From contig JAJFHO010000051.1 of assembly GCA_021775575.1 (NCBI GenBank), positions 1 through 51,427 on the forward strand: DNA of 51,427 bases, written 5' to 3'. The stretch's first letter is position 1, and each line of letters opens with the position of its first letter. Below the pieces are notes generated by a model that made no database searches, had not been told where the DNA came from, and saw only the letters and a list, made by a program, of their open reading frames with translations. This DNA is from Hyphomicrobiales bacterium (GTDB taxonomy: Bacteria; Pseudomonadota; Alphaproteobacteria; Rhizobiales; Methyloligellaceae). The translations under genes were made by a program, and so were the position numbers. Below are positions 31,529 through 40,619 of this stretch, piece after piece.

Positions 31529-32185
31529 TCAAACCTCTTCGGCGGCGTAGAGCCGCTCATTTAAGATTATATCAATAACGCCATGCGGGACGATATAGCC
31601 GAGGCTCCTCCCGGCGCAAGCCATCTTCCTTATGGCAGTTGATGATATGTCAAGCAGCGTTGAATCCAGAAAAATCAATTTCTTTCCGCTTGAATTCGTA
31701 TAATAACCCTTTACCAAATCATAACAAAAGTCGTCCGCTAATTCAACAGGAAGGGCCTCTCCCGGCTCCTTTGCGGGCACGCCCGGCCTCTTAAATACAG
31801 CTATAGACGCTATGGAGACTATCTCCTTTATCTTAAACCAGCTTCTAAGCTCGTTAAAAGAATCGCTCCCTATGATGAGCGTCAGCTCAGCTGCCTCCCC
31901 GTGGAGCGCCATTAACTCCCTTAGCGTATCTATCGTATAGGAGCGCCCCCCGCGCTTTATCTCTATATCCGAGACATCAAAGAGGGGGTTCCTCTTGACC
32001 GCCTCCCCGAGCATCCTTAGCCTCGCTCCGGCCGGGGCCAGCGCGCCAGGCGTTTTATGGGGCGGAAGGGCCGTTGGAATAAAGAGGACTTTATCCGCCG
32101 AGAGCTCTTCGCGCGCCTCTTCTGCACCCCTCAGGTGGCCGTAGTGTACGGGGTTGAATGTCCCTCCGAGAATAGCTATATGCAT
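31529..32185 (-). CDS. nadD: Nicotinate-nucleotide adenylyltransferase
   Basis: 218 aa. GGTFNPVHYGHLRGAE at 7-22 is the T/HxGH nucleotidyltransferase motif. IGSDSFNELRSWFKIKEI is the mid-domain signature, and DISSTAIRKMACAG is the ISSTxIR motif. It makes deamido-NAD from nicotinate mononucleotide and ATP. It heads the nadD-rsfS-rlmH operon, divergent from rarA with a 155-bp gap between them. Confidence 0.95.
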   Translation of the reverse strand: MHIAILGGTFNPVHYGHLRGAEEAREELSADKVLFIPTALPPHKTPGALAPAGARLRMLGEAVKRNPLFDVSDIEIKRGGRSYTIDTLRELMALHGEAAELTLIIGSDSFNELRSWFKIKEIVSIASIAVFKRPGVPAKEPGEALPVELADDFCYDLVKGYYTNSSGKKLIFLDSTLLDISSTAIRKMACAGRSLGYIVPHGVIDIILNERLYAAEEV

Positions 32186-32300
32186 AAAAAATCCTTTAAA
32201 TCATTTACAAAACAACATGTTGCAGGCTGGAGAGCGTATAAGAGCCGAGCCTCCGGATATCTAAGCTTATTACAGCACACCTGGGGTGTCAACGCCTATA

Positions 32301-32328
32301 TTGGTTGTCATTTTGATACCCATATAGT
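32301..32328 (+). promoter_or_regulatory. Candidate promoter for rarA with near-leaderless start
   Basis: TTGGTT (32301-32306), 16 bases, TATAGT (32323-32328); the rarA ATG begins 12 bases after the -10, leaving a leader of about six bases without a Shine-Dalgarno (TTTCCTCC precedes the ATG). Confidence 0.4.
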
Positions 32329-32340
32329 AAAATTTCCTCC

Positions 32341-33672
32341 ATGGAGCTATTCGACGACATAAAAGGGAACCCGAAGAGGCCGGAAGGTCCGCTTGCCGAC
32401 AGGATGCGGCCGAATTCGATAGATGAGGTGGTCGGGCAGGAGCACCTCCTGAGCGGCGACAGGTTCCTTAGCCGTTCGCTAAAAGGCGGCTCGCTCCCCT
32501 CTCTCATTCTCTGGGGACCTCCGGGGAGCGGCAAGACGACGCTCGGTAAGATCCTCGCCGAAAGCTCGGGGGCGGATTTCGTAACCTTCTCCGCCGTGCT
32601 ATCGGGCGTTAAGGAGGTTCGCGAGGTAATAAAATCCGCCAGGCAGGCGGAGAGGCTGGGTAAGAAGACGCTCCTCTTCGTTGACGAGATCCACCGCTTC
32701 AACAAGGCCCAGCAGGACGCCTTCCTGCACCACGTGGAGGACGGCACCATAACCCTCATCGGCGCCACCACGGAGAACCCCTCTTTCGAGGTAAACGCCC
32801 CGCTCCTTTCAAGGTGCAGCGTGCTGGTGCTGGAAAAGCTAGGCCCAAGCGACATAACAAAGCTCCTTAAGCGAGCGCTTGCCGATAGCGAACGGGGACT
32901 TGGAGAGTCTGGAGCGGTACTGGAAGACGGAGTCCTCGAATTCCTCGCCGAGAGCTCGGACGGGGACGCGAGACACGCGCTAAACACCCTGGAGACGGCC
33001 GTAATGATGACCGCTCCGGGCGAGGACGGTAAGAGGCATATATGCCTTAAGGACGCGGAAGAGGCGCTCCAGAAGAAGGCTATCATATACGACAAGGGCG
33101 GCGAAGAGCACTACAATATCATCTCCGCCTTTATTAAATCCATGCGCGGGAGCGACCCGGACGCGGCCCTTTACTGGCTTGCGCGCATGGTCGAGGCCGG
33201 TGAGGACGCGCTCTTTATCGCGAGGAGGATGGTAATATTCGCATCCGAAGATATCGGGAACGCCGACCCGAGGGCCATAACCGTTGCCCTTGGCGTTAAG
33301 GACGCCGTTCACTTCGTCGGCATGCCCGAGGGGTTTATCCCGCTTGCCCAGGGGGCAACGTTTCTCGCTACCGCGCCCAAGAGCAATGCCTCGTACGCAG
33401 GGTACAAAAGGGCCTTAAAGGACGTTAAAAAAAAGGGTGCGCTCCCGGTGCCCTTACATATAAGGAACGCGCCGACGAAACTTATGAAAGATCTCGGATA
33501 CGGAAAAGACTACCAATATCCGCATAACTACGAGGACGCGGTCGTTACCGCCGACTACCTGCCTGACGAACTTACAAATAGAAGATACTATGAACCCACC
33601 GGGAGGGGTTACGAGAAACGGATCAAGGAATTTATGCTGGATAAGAAGAAAGGGACGAGGGATAAGCCATGA
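32341..33672 (+). CDS. rarA: Replication-associated recombination protein A (RarA/MgsA, AAA+)
   Basis: 443 aa. GPPGSGKTT at 59-67 is Walker A, DEIH at 115-118 is Walker B and GATTENPSFE at 141-150 is sensor 1. LSRCSVLVLEKL then gives the arginine-finger region, and GSDPDAALYWLARM marks the MgsA C-terminal tetramerisation domain. It opens with RPNSIDEVVGQEHLL as in RarA/WRNIP1 and acts at stalled forks with SSB. It is monocistronic and convergent with the pyrophosphatase gene, the two stops being only 3 bp apart. Confidence 0.95.
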   Translation: MELFDDIKGNPKRPEGPLADRMRPNSIDEVVGQEHLLSGDRFLSRSLKGGSLPSLILWGPPGSGKTTLGKILAESSGADFVTFSAVLSGVKEVREVIKSARQAERLGKKTLLFVDEIHRFNKAQQDAFLHHVEDGTITLIGATTENPSFEVNAPLLSRCSVLVLEKLGPSDITKLLKRALADSERGLGESGAVLEDGVLEFLAESSDGDARHALNTLETAVMMTAPGEDGKRHICLKDAEEALQKKAIIYDKGGEEHYNIISAFIKSMRGSDPDAALYWLARMVEAGEDALFIARRMVIFASEDIGNADPRAITVALGVKDAVHFVGMPEGFIPLAQGATFLATAPKSNASYAGYKRALKDVKKKGALPVPLHIRNAPTKLMKDLGYGKDYQYPHNYEDAVVTADYLPDELTNRRYYEPTGRGYEKRIKEFMLDKKKGTRDKP

Positions 33673-33675
33673 GGG

Positions 33676-35322
33676 CTAGTATATGTCGTTAAATACGCTA
33701 AGGATATGCGGCACTACCTGCTTTTTTCTGGATATTACATTTTTTAGCTCAAAGACGTTATCCTCAAGCATTGGGTAGCCGAGCTGGTAGATGACCTTCT
33801 TTTCTCCGGTGGCGAGCAGAAGGGACGTTCCGTGGACGATATCGGTAATGAGGACAGCCGACAATTCAAGTCTCTTCTCTTTCTTGACGGTTAAGAGTTC
33901 GGCGGTGAGTCCGTCCTTCTCCTCATAGAACTCGTTAAAACCTATCGTCTCCACCTGCCCTATTCCGAATTTTTTACCCTTTATCTCGAATACCTTGTGG
34001 TCCCCGCCGACAACCTTCTTCGGCCCCCTCTTCTTTATGCTCGAAGTCGCGGCGAATATCTCCTCACCGAATTTTCTGTGCGAAAGCCCGCTCTTCTCTT
34101 CAAGCCATGAGACAATATCCCTATCCCGGTCCGTCGTCGTCGGGCTCTTGAGTATAACCGTGTCGGATAGTACACCGCCGAGGAGCAGGCCTGCGGTCTT
34201 CTTACTTACGGGCTTCCCGCTATTCTTATAGAGTTCGCTAACGAGGGTGCTCGTGGCGCCTACCGGGTCGCAGATAAAGGGTATCGCTTGGGCCGAGTTG
34301 AAGTTGCCGATCCTGTGATGGTCCACAACCCCTACGATGCTTACGTCTTCGGCGCCGTCCACGGCCTGCGAGAGCTCGTTATGGTCGACGAGGATCAGCC
34401 TGGTCTTCGACGGCTTAAGGAGATTGCTCTTGGTAATTATACCGAGTATACGGCCGTCGTCGTCGAGGATGAGCATGCCGTTAGAGTTTGTGAGCCTGTA
34501 GCTAAGGTCTTCTACGAGCTCGTCCGGCTCTGCCCGGTTAAAGCTCTGGCAGGATACCCTGTGCGCCGGGGTGCTAAGCCTTACGAGGAGCGCCGTGGTG
34601 GCCGAGTCGAATGGCGAGACGATGAGGCTTACCTTATTCTTCCGGGCGATCTCTATTATCTCGTCGTCCACCTCGAAGCCGCCCGAGATAATAAGGAGCG
34701 CTATCCCGTCTTCGGCGGCCTTCTTTTGAATCGCCCTTCTGTCTCCGACTATGACCGCGCTCTCTGCGGGCTCCGAAGCGCCGAGTATCTTCGAGAAGGA
34801 ATCCTTACTCATAGCCCCGACGTAAATGCCGAGCCTGCGCTCCTCATCGCCCAGGAAATCGAGTTTAACCTTCGCTCCAAGCGTCTCTCTTATGCCGTCG
34901 ATCGTCGCGTAGACATCCCTTGCCCACCCGTCCTCGACAGCCGCCATGTAACGTTTGGCGAGGTCCATGAGCGTTAGTACGCCCTTAAAGGCGCCACCTT
35001 CGTTTACCACAGGCACAAAACGTATCTTATTGGAGCGCATAAGGTCCATGACCTTAATAAGAGGGGTATCTCCGGTGACCGAGAGGATATCCCTCGTCAT
35101 TATATCCCTTGCCCTCGGAAATACATTGGAGAGGTAGCGCGGAGGCTCCATATCGAAGTAGCCGAGTATAAAGGCCGTTTGCGGGTTAATATCGCCGGCC
35201 CTCGCCGGAAAGACATTCTCGTGTCCCTCGGCGCTCCTCAATTCGGCAAGCGCGATAGCCGAGCATATGGAGTCCGTATCCGGGTTCTTGTGGCCTATTA
35301 CGTATGTTATCTCGCTACTCAT
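33676..35322 (-). CDS. Manganese-dependent inorganic pyrophosphatase with CBS and DRTGG regulatory domains
   Basis: 548-aa family II PPase with regulatory insert. GHKNPDTDS at 10-18 is DHH motif I. CBS1 lies at about 72-127, the DRTGG domain at about 140-250 and CBS2 at about 255-303. DHNE at 313-316 and DHHRIGN at 334-340 resume the catalytic core, and DHHA2 occupies about 420-548 with RGPKKVVGGDHK-type residues. In characterised homologues AMP/ADP inhibit and Ap4A activates through the CBS pair. It hydrolyses PPi to drive biosynthesis. ATG 35322 gives MSSEITYVIGHKNPDTDS, the family N-terminus. Confidence 0.93.
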   Translation of the reverse strand: MSSEITYVIGHKNPDTDSICSAIALAELRSAEGHENVFPARAGDINPQTAFILGYFDMEPPRYLSNVFPRARDIMTRDILSVTGDTPLIKVMDLMRSNKIRFVPVVNEGGAFKGVLTLMDLAKRYMAAVEDGWARDVYATIDGIRETLGAKVKLDFLGDEERRLGIYVGAMSKDSFSKILGASEPAESAVIVGDRRAIQKKAAEDGIALLIISGGFEVDDEIIEIARKNKVSLIVSPFDSATTALLVRLSTPAHRVSCQSFNRAEPDELVEDLSYRLTNSNGMLILDDDGRILGIITKSNLLKPSKTRLILVDHNELSQAVDGAEDVSIVGVVDHHRIGNFNSAQAIPFICDPVGATSTLVSELYKNSGKPVSKKTAGLLLGGVLSDTVILKSPTTTDRDRDIVSWLEEKSGLSHRKFGEEIFAATSSIKKRGPKKVVGGDHKVFEIKGKKFGIGQVETIGFNEFYEEKDGLTAELLTVKKEKRLELSAVLITDIVHGTSLLLATGEKKVIYQLGYPMLEDNVFELKNVISRKKQVVPHILSVFNDIY

Positions 35323-35363
35323 CAGAATCTGAAAAAATACCTCATATAAGCCCGAATAGAGGG

Positions 35364-36149
35364 CTAGTTGCCGTGCTTGCCTAACTTACGGTACTTGTAA
35401 AAGAAGGCCATCGAAATAATGGGTATGGCGAATGTGAGATACAAGGCGCCGGACTGGCCGTCCCTGAAGGCCGGGGACCATATCGAAGAGACCGAGACTA
35501 TATTTAGCGCGAGCTTACCGCTAGTCCAGTTCAGGCTGATGTTTCCTATGCCAGGAATCATGGCAACGAGCCAGACCCACTTCATATGCCAGGTAGAGTT
35601 ATAACAGAGGTATAATGTATAGAGGACGAAGAGCGGTATACCGATAACAAAGATGAGCATGGCGTAGTGGCGGATGGTTTTCCCCTTTAACGTAAAGGCG
35701 TTGATCTCGCTTAGCGGGCCGGGAATCGGTTCGATGTACATCCCCTGGATCACCATCTTGCCCATTTCGCTCCCCACGGCTATATTCGACACGTAATAGC
35801 CCGTACCGGCCTTTATCTCGTAGGTGAACTGCGCCTTTATATTCTCGCCGATAATGGACTTTACCCGGCTGTGCCGTACGAGATGTACCTCATCGACTCC
35901 GGCGGCCTTAAGCTGTGCGGATACATCTACGAACTTCTCGTGGAGTTGCTTATTTAAGGGCACCATCGGGTCCATGAGATCTTCGGCGGCCTCTACCTCG
36001 CCCTTCTGTAATTTTAAGATGAAATCCCTGGCAAACCGCTCCAGGGTTTCGGGCACCGATTTATCAAAGTAGGTCTCCGGGCTGCAGCCGCCTATCGCCG
36101 TAAGCATGCCGAGCGCCAGAATAAAGACGAAGAATCTTTTAATTCTCAT
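35364..36149 (-). CDS. Lipoprotein with C-terminal membrane helices, unknown function
   Basis: 261 aa. A basic N-terminus and hydrophobic core end in TAIGGC (Cys22), a lipobox. Residues 23-155 form a soluble domain with a VEAAEDLMDPMVPLN helix and a beta-rich part resembling DUF4864/NTF2-like accessory folds, by impression only. Three hydrophobic segments follow at about 161-183, 190-206 and 234-251. A diacylated N-terminus combined with C-terminal membrane helices implies a periplasmic domain tethered at both ends to the inner membrane. It lies 42 bp after the ion channel gene and probably shares its transcript. No family recognised. Confidence 0.6.
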   Translation of the reverse strand: MRIKRFFVFILALGMLTAIGGCSPETYFDKSVPETLERFARDFILKLQKGEVEAAEDLMDPMVPLNKQLHEKFVDVSAQLKAAGVDEVHLVRHSRVKSIIGENIKAQFTYEIKAGTGYYVSNIAVGSEMGKMVIQGMYIEPIPGPLSEINAFTLKGKTIRHYAMLIFVIGIPLFVLYTLYLCYNSTWHMKWVWLVAMIPGIGNISLNWTSGKLALNIVSVSSIWSPAFRDGQSGALYLTFAIPIISMAFFYKYRKLGKHGN

Positions 36150-36191
36150 TATCTCTCCAGAAATCTTTTTATTTTAAAACAGTAAAAAAAC

Positions 36192-37031
36192 TTAATCGAG
36201 CTTCGCCCCGCACTTCTTGCAGTATACGGCGTCCACGTCATGGTGTTCCGCAAGGCACTCGAAACACACCTGCGTGGAGACCCTCTCCTGCCTCATGACA
36301 TTCGCCACCTCGGCGGTAACGATGCCGGTCGGCACGGCTATGATACCGTAACCTAGTATCATGACAACCGAGGCGAGCATCCTGCCAAATACAGTCTGCG
36401 GAAGGATATCTCCGTAACCGACGGTCGTGAGGGTTACGACAGCCCAGTAGATACTATCGGGGATGCTCTTAAAACCGTTCTCATCGCCCTCTATCAGGTA
36501 CATCAGGGAACCAAGTATAACCACCAGAGCGGAAACTGTAAAGAGAAATACGGTAATCTTCCTGCGGCTCGCCTTTAGAGCCCTGGTGAGCATATCGGCT
36601 TCATTCAGGTACTTGACGAACTTGAGTATCCTGAATACCCGTAGTACCCTTATGATCCTTACGACGATGAGGAACTGGCTCCCGGGCATAAAGAGGCTCA
36701 GATATGTTGGAACTATAGCCAGAAGGTCTACCACGCCGAAAAAACTTGTCATGTACTTATAGGCGCGGGCCACACTTATGAGCCTAAGGACGTACTCCAC
36801 CGTAAAGACAATGGTAAAGAACCACTCTACAATGTGGAGTTCGTCTTCGTAATCGGCCCTTATGCCCGCGACGCTTTCGAGCATGACGGCGAGTACGCTA
36901 AGGAGGATACAGACTATAAGGAGCTCGTCGAAGAGCTTGCCCATAGGGGTATCCGCCTCGAAGATGACCTTATGTATCTTCACCCTCAAGCTGTTGCCGT
37001 TATCAGGTTTTGAATTCCAATTGTCCTTCAT
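36192..37031 (-). CDS. Voltage-gated potassium channel with C-terminal zinc ribbon
   Basis: 279 aa, six-helix ion channel. The S4 sensor has regularly spaced Arg125/128/131/134 (RIIRVLRVFRILKF). The pore has TLTTVGYGD (filter TVGYGD at 203-208) and S6 reads MILGYGIIAVPTGIVTAEV. Residues 256-274 form a zinc ribbon (CFEC...CKKC), probably a cytoplasmic regulatory or assembly element. This resembles KvAP-like bacterial Kv channels. It is coupled with the lipoprotein gene 42 bp downstream, which is a candidate partner. K+ selectivity is well supported by the filter. Confidence 0.9.
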   Translation of the reverse strand: MKDNWNSKPDNGNSLRVKIHKVIFEADTPMGKLFDELLIVCILLSVLAVMLESVAGIRADYEDELHIVEWFFTIVFTVEYVLRLISVARAYKYMTSFFGVVDLLAIVPTYLSLFMPGSQFLIVVRIIRVLRVFRILKFVKYLNEADMLTRALKASRRKITVFLFTVSALVVILGSLMYLIEGDENGFKSIPDSIYWAVVTLTTVGYGDILPQTVFGRMLASVVMILGYGIIAVPTGIVTAEVANVMRQERVSTQVCFECLAEHHDVDAVYCKKCGAKLD

Positions 37032-37068
37032 CTAAAGCCTTTATTCTCGTCCACCTGAAGGAGGTGGG

Positions 37069-38170
37069 TCAAGTAGCAGGTGAACTCATGAGATAGGCCT
37101 CTATGAAACCGTTTATGTCTCCGTCCAGAACCGCGTCGACGTTACCTGTCTCAACACTTGTCCTGTGGTCCTTCACCATCCTGTACGGATGGAGCACGTA
37201 AGAGCGTATCTGGCTACCCCAGGCGATCTCGCGGTTTTCCTTGCGCATCTCCTGCATCTTCTCGTCCTCCTCCTTGAGTTTTTGCTCGTAGAGGCGGCTC
37301 TTAAGGACCTTCATGGCCGTAGCCTTATTCTTGTGCTGGCTCCGTTCATTCTGACACTGAACGACTATGCCGGTCGGGAGGTGTGTTATCCTGACGGCCG
37401 AGTCGGTCTTATTGACGTGCTGGCCGCCGGCTCCGCCCGCCCTGTAGGTATCTATCTTAAGGTCACCTTCATTAATCTCTATATCGACGTCTTCGACGAC
37501 CTCCGGGTAGACAAATACCGACGCAAACGAAGTGTGACGCCTCTTACTGGCATCGTAGGGAGAGATTCTAACGAGCCGGTGCACACCGACCTCGGCCTTC
37601 AGGAGGCCGTATGCGAATGTCCCCTTCACGAGGAATGTCGCCCCCTTGAGCCCCGCCTCCTCGCCGTCCTGGTAGTCGAGTATTTCAGTATCAAAGCCCT
37701 TCTTCTCGGCGAAGCGGAGATACATCCGAAAAAGCATATCGGCCCAGTCCTGGGCCTCGGTGCCCCCGGCACCCGGGTTAAGCGAGACGATTGCGTTTAG
37801 CCTGTCGTTTCTCCCGCCAAGCATCCTCTGTACCTCGGCGGTCGTTATCGCTTCGGTAGCCGTAGCAAGCATTTCGCCAGCTTCAGCCGCAACCTCTTCG
37901 TCCAATTCCTCAAGGGCCATCTGGAGGAGTATCTCCGCCTCTTCCAGAGGGGTCTCGATATTCTTTGATATCGACACTTCGGCGATAAGCTCGCTCTTCC
38001 TCTGCATAAGGGCCTTGGCGCGCTCCTGGTCCTCCCAGAGAGAGGGGTCGGCGGCCTCTATCTCTATAATTCCTAATTCATTTATTCTGCTCTCCGGGTC
38101 AAAGATAACCTCTGAGTGCGTTATACCTCTCTCTTACTGCCTTTACCTCTTCTCTAAGCTCGTCAAACAT
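37069..38170 (-). CDS. prfB: Peptide chain release factor 2, with programmed +1 frameshift
   Basis: Two frames encode one 366-aa RF2. From ATG 38170 (GGAGGT upstream), 23 codons (MFDELREEVKAVRERYNALR then GYL) lead to an in-frame TGA at 38099-38101. Translation resumes in the +1 frame at GAC, giving DPESRINELGIIEIEAADPS, and runs to 37069. GGQ is present in RAGGAGGQHVNKTDSAV. The stop-recognition tripeptide, SPF in standard RF2, reads SPY here (RISPYDASKRRHTS). RF2 reads UAA and UGA, and slow UGA decoding at low RF2 promotes the shift. It lies downstream of lnt and upstream of the channel gene. Confidence 0.95.
38098..38113 (-). promoter_or_regulatory. prfB programmed frameshift site
   Basis: The minus strand reads AGAGGTTATCTTTGAC. 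The slippery CTT TGA C is exactly conserved. The internal Shine-Dalgarno-like stimulator is AGAGG four bases before CTT, rather than the canonical AGGGGG three bases before it, so stimulation may be weaker. Confidence 0.9.
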
Positions 38171-38192
38171 TACTACCTCCGACTTTAATGAA

Positions 38193-39773
38193 TCAGGCTC
38201 TACGCCTCATGAATACGTAACACAAAACTACAGCGGAAAAAACAATGGTAACCGCCGGAAGCGGCCACGGATAACGCGTATAAAATGTAAGCGGCCCCTC
38301 TCTTATGCCTACCTTCGCCGTTATGACATCTTCAGTAAAGAGGGCGGTCTTCCGGGTTACCCTCCCAAGCGGGTCGATCACGCCGCTTATCCCGGTATTG
38401 GCGCTCCTCAGCACGTAAACCCTGCCCTCAACGGCCCTCAAGACGGCCTTATCGAAGTGCTGGTACGGGGCGCTGGTTCGGCCGAACCAGCCGTCGTTCG
38501 TAATCACCGCTAAAAGGCCGGCGCCGCTTCTGATCGACGCCCCGGCTATATCCGGAAATACCGACTCGAAGCATATAAGCACCCCTATGGACCCGCCGTT
38601 AAAGTCGATCGGACTGGGGCCCGGGCCTGGCGTAAAGTCGCCGATGCCGACGGTGAGTTTTTTTATGAAGAAGAGAATCTTATTTAGAGGCACGTATTCT
38701 CCGAAGGGTACAAGTTTTATCTTATCATATCTGCCGCTTATAGTTCCAGAGGTGGATATGAGAAAAGCGCTGTTAAAATATAGTGGAGTAGTGCCGTCAA
38801 ACTCGTAGTGCGGGCTCCCCGTAAGGATGCTCGCTCCGGCCTCCGTGGCCGCTCCGAGGACCCTGGGGGAAAGGAGCCTGTCCTTTGCCAGATAGAATGG
38901 GACCGATGTCTCGGGCCAGATGATAAGTTCCACTTCACTGCCTTCAACGGCCTTCAGGCTAAGCCTCCTGTAGATATCGACCGTCTTCTCCGCGTACGAC
39001 GGATCCCACTTTACGGACTGGTTTATATTACCCTGCGCGACGGCCGCCTCAATCTTCTTCCACCCCGAAACCCTCTCCCCTACAGAGCCTAAAGTAACTA
39101 CACCGTATATAATTGTAAACCCGAGAAGCAGGGCCGAAACAAAAACCGGCGTTACAGGAGTTGCTCCGGCTTCCGTGCCTTCTTCCTGCACGGCAAACCT
39201 GGAACGAAGCGCCAGGTAGATGGCGGTATTTACGCTTAGTATGGTAAAGCCAATACCGTAGACTCCGAAGAGATCGGCGGTCTGAATAAGAAGGGGGTGA
39301 TTTGCCTGAGAGTAACCGGCGAGCACCCACGGAAATCCGGTGAAGAGATAACCCCTTAACCACTCAAGGGCCACCCACAGCGAGGGGATGAAGAATATCC
39401 TGAGTACCGGGCTAAGCGCGCGTGTGAAGCAAAACCCCACGGCGAAGAGCGCCGGGTAGACGGAGAGGTAGAGGACCATTAAAAGCATCACTCCGATGCT
39501 TACGACTATCGGCACTCCGCCGAAGTTGTACATGGAGTTCACCACCCAGTAGACGGTAAGCAGGAAGAAGGTCATACCGAAGGCCAGGCCCGTAACGACT
39601 ACGCGCTTAAGGGCTCCCCCGGTACCATGCAAAACCCTCTCAAGGGAGATGAAGAGAGGGACGAAGGCTATCCAGGCGAGTATTGAGAGCCCGACGGGCG
39701 CAAACGACGCCGCAAGCATCACTGCGGAGACTATGGCCGGGAGCATGGAGGTAACGGAAAATCTATTCATCAT
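38193..39773 (-). CDS. lnt: Apolipoprotein N-acyltransferase
   Basis: About 526 aa. An N-terminal multi-helix membrane domain (roughly 10-235) is followed by a nitrilase domain with the Glu-Lys-Cys triad: WPETS (Glu about 288), DKIKLVPFGEYVPL (Lys about 353) and ICFESVFPD (Cys about 401). A final helix (about 505-523) ends in basic residues. It N-acylates the terminal Cys of lipoproteins, which confirms a diderm envelope; the lipoprotein at 35364 is a possible client. The ATG overlaps the upstream DgkA-PAP2 stop (TGATG), so translation is coupled. Confidence 0.93.
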   Translation of the reverse strand: MMNRFSVTSMLPAIVSAVMLAASFAPVGLSILAWIAFVPLFISLERVLHGTGGALKRVVVTGLAFGMTFFLLTVYWVVNSMYNFGGVPIVVSIGVMLLMVLYLSVYPALFAVGFCFTRALSPVLRIFFIPSLWVALEWLRGYLFTGFPWVLAGYSQANHPLLIQTADLFGVYGIGFTILSVNTAIYLALRSRFAVQEEGTEAGATPVTPVFVSALLLGFTIIYGVVTLGSVGERVSGWKKIEAAVAQGNINQSVKWDPSYAEKTVDIYRRLSLKAVEGSEVELIIWPETSVPFYLAKDRLLSPRVLGAATEAGASILTGSPHYEFDGTTPLYFNSAFLISTSGTISGRYDKIKLVPFGEYVPLNKILFFIKKLTVGIGDFTPGPGPSPIDFNGGSIGVLICFESVFPDIAGASIRSGAGLLAVITNDGWFGRTSAPYQHFDKAVLRAVEGRVYVLRSANTGISGVIDPLGRVTRKTALFTEDVITAKVGIREGPLTFYTRYPWPLPAVTIVFSAVVLCYVFMRRRA

Positions 39774-40516
39774 CAAAGGAACGTATAATAAATGGAATAT
39801 AGATAGAAAGCCAAGAAGGTAAAGCCGGCGCCGAGGAGCGCTCCGAGGAAGATCTCGAATGTCGTATGGATATTCCCGATAAGGCGCGAGTGGCTTACGA
39901 GTATCGCCATTGCGAGCGTCATGAGCACCACCTTCGGGTCAAGGGATATGAGGCTCACAGATGTCCAGAGCGAAAAAGATACCGCCGCGTGGCCGCTCGG
40001 GAGACCGCCGTGGAGGGGCTTACCCTTGCCGTAGAAGGCCTTCACCACCACGACGAGTATAAGGACGAGAAGGAGCGAGATGAATGCCAGGTGCCCGGTA
40101 TGCTCACTGGCCTCGATGAGAAGTTTTGCGAATGGTTCGTAGAGGTATTTACTCATAATCATATAGGCCATTATTATGACGCCCAAGGAGGATATCAGCA
40201 CCGCGCCTGCGCTTATATCCTTGGCGTTCTTCGCAAACTCGCTATAGGTGTCGCCGACGACGAGGTTCACCACCTCTTCAAGGGCCGTATTTACCATCTC
40301 GGCGAATAGAAGTATCACAACCGATATGGCGAAGAGCGCGAACTCGACCGTCGGAAGCTTCAGGAGAAGGCTCAGTATCAACGCCCCGGCCGCGATGATG
40401 AAATGATACCTTATATGCTTCTCATGTTTGAAGGCGTAGATTATACCTTCGACACAAAAGTTAAGGCTATCGAGCGAGCCCTTGGGCTTGGGTATCTCTC
40501 TATCGTCATCAGACAT
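39773..40516 (-). CDS. DgkA-type lipid kinase fused to PAP2 phosphatase
   Basis: 247 aa. Residues 1-125 form a DgkA/undecaprenol-kinase domain: AEMVNTALEEVVN at 72-84 and AKNAKDISAGAVL at 95-107 are its active-site signatures, with three helices. Residues 130-247 form a PAP2 phosphatase: PSGHA at 173-177 and SRLIGNIHTTFE at 210-221, the SR-x5-H catalytic histidine being His217, with Glu where Asp is usual. Both domains have hallmark residues. A kinase and a phosphatase for lipid alcohols in one chain may cycle undecaprenol or diacylglycerol. It lies upstream of lnt with overlapping stop and start. Confidence 0.85.
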   Translation of the reverse strand: MSDDDREIPKPKGSLDSLNFCVEGIIYAFKHEKHIRYHFIIAAGALILSLLLKLPTVEFALFAISVVILLFAEMVNTALEEVVNLVVGDTYSEFAKNAKDISAGAVLISSLGVIIMAYMIMSKYLYEPFAKLLIEASEHTGHLAFISLLLVLILVVVVKAFYGKGKPLHGGLPSGHAAVSFSLWTSVSLISLDPKVVLMTLAMAILVSHSRLIGNIHTTFEIFLGALLGAGFTFLAFYLYSIYYTFL

Positions 40517-40619
40517 CCAGAACCTTCCACTCGTTGGGTCCGCTTACCGTCTCACTCCACTGAGTTTGCCGGTCTATTGATTCTTTTCGGATTAAAGCAT
40601 AATCGTGAATTTAAATCTC

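Noticed and set aside
38099-38101. prfB as a pseudogene because of the in-frame TGA
   Set aside because: The TGA sits in the classic CTT TGA C programmed frameshift site and both frames are otherwise intact.
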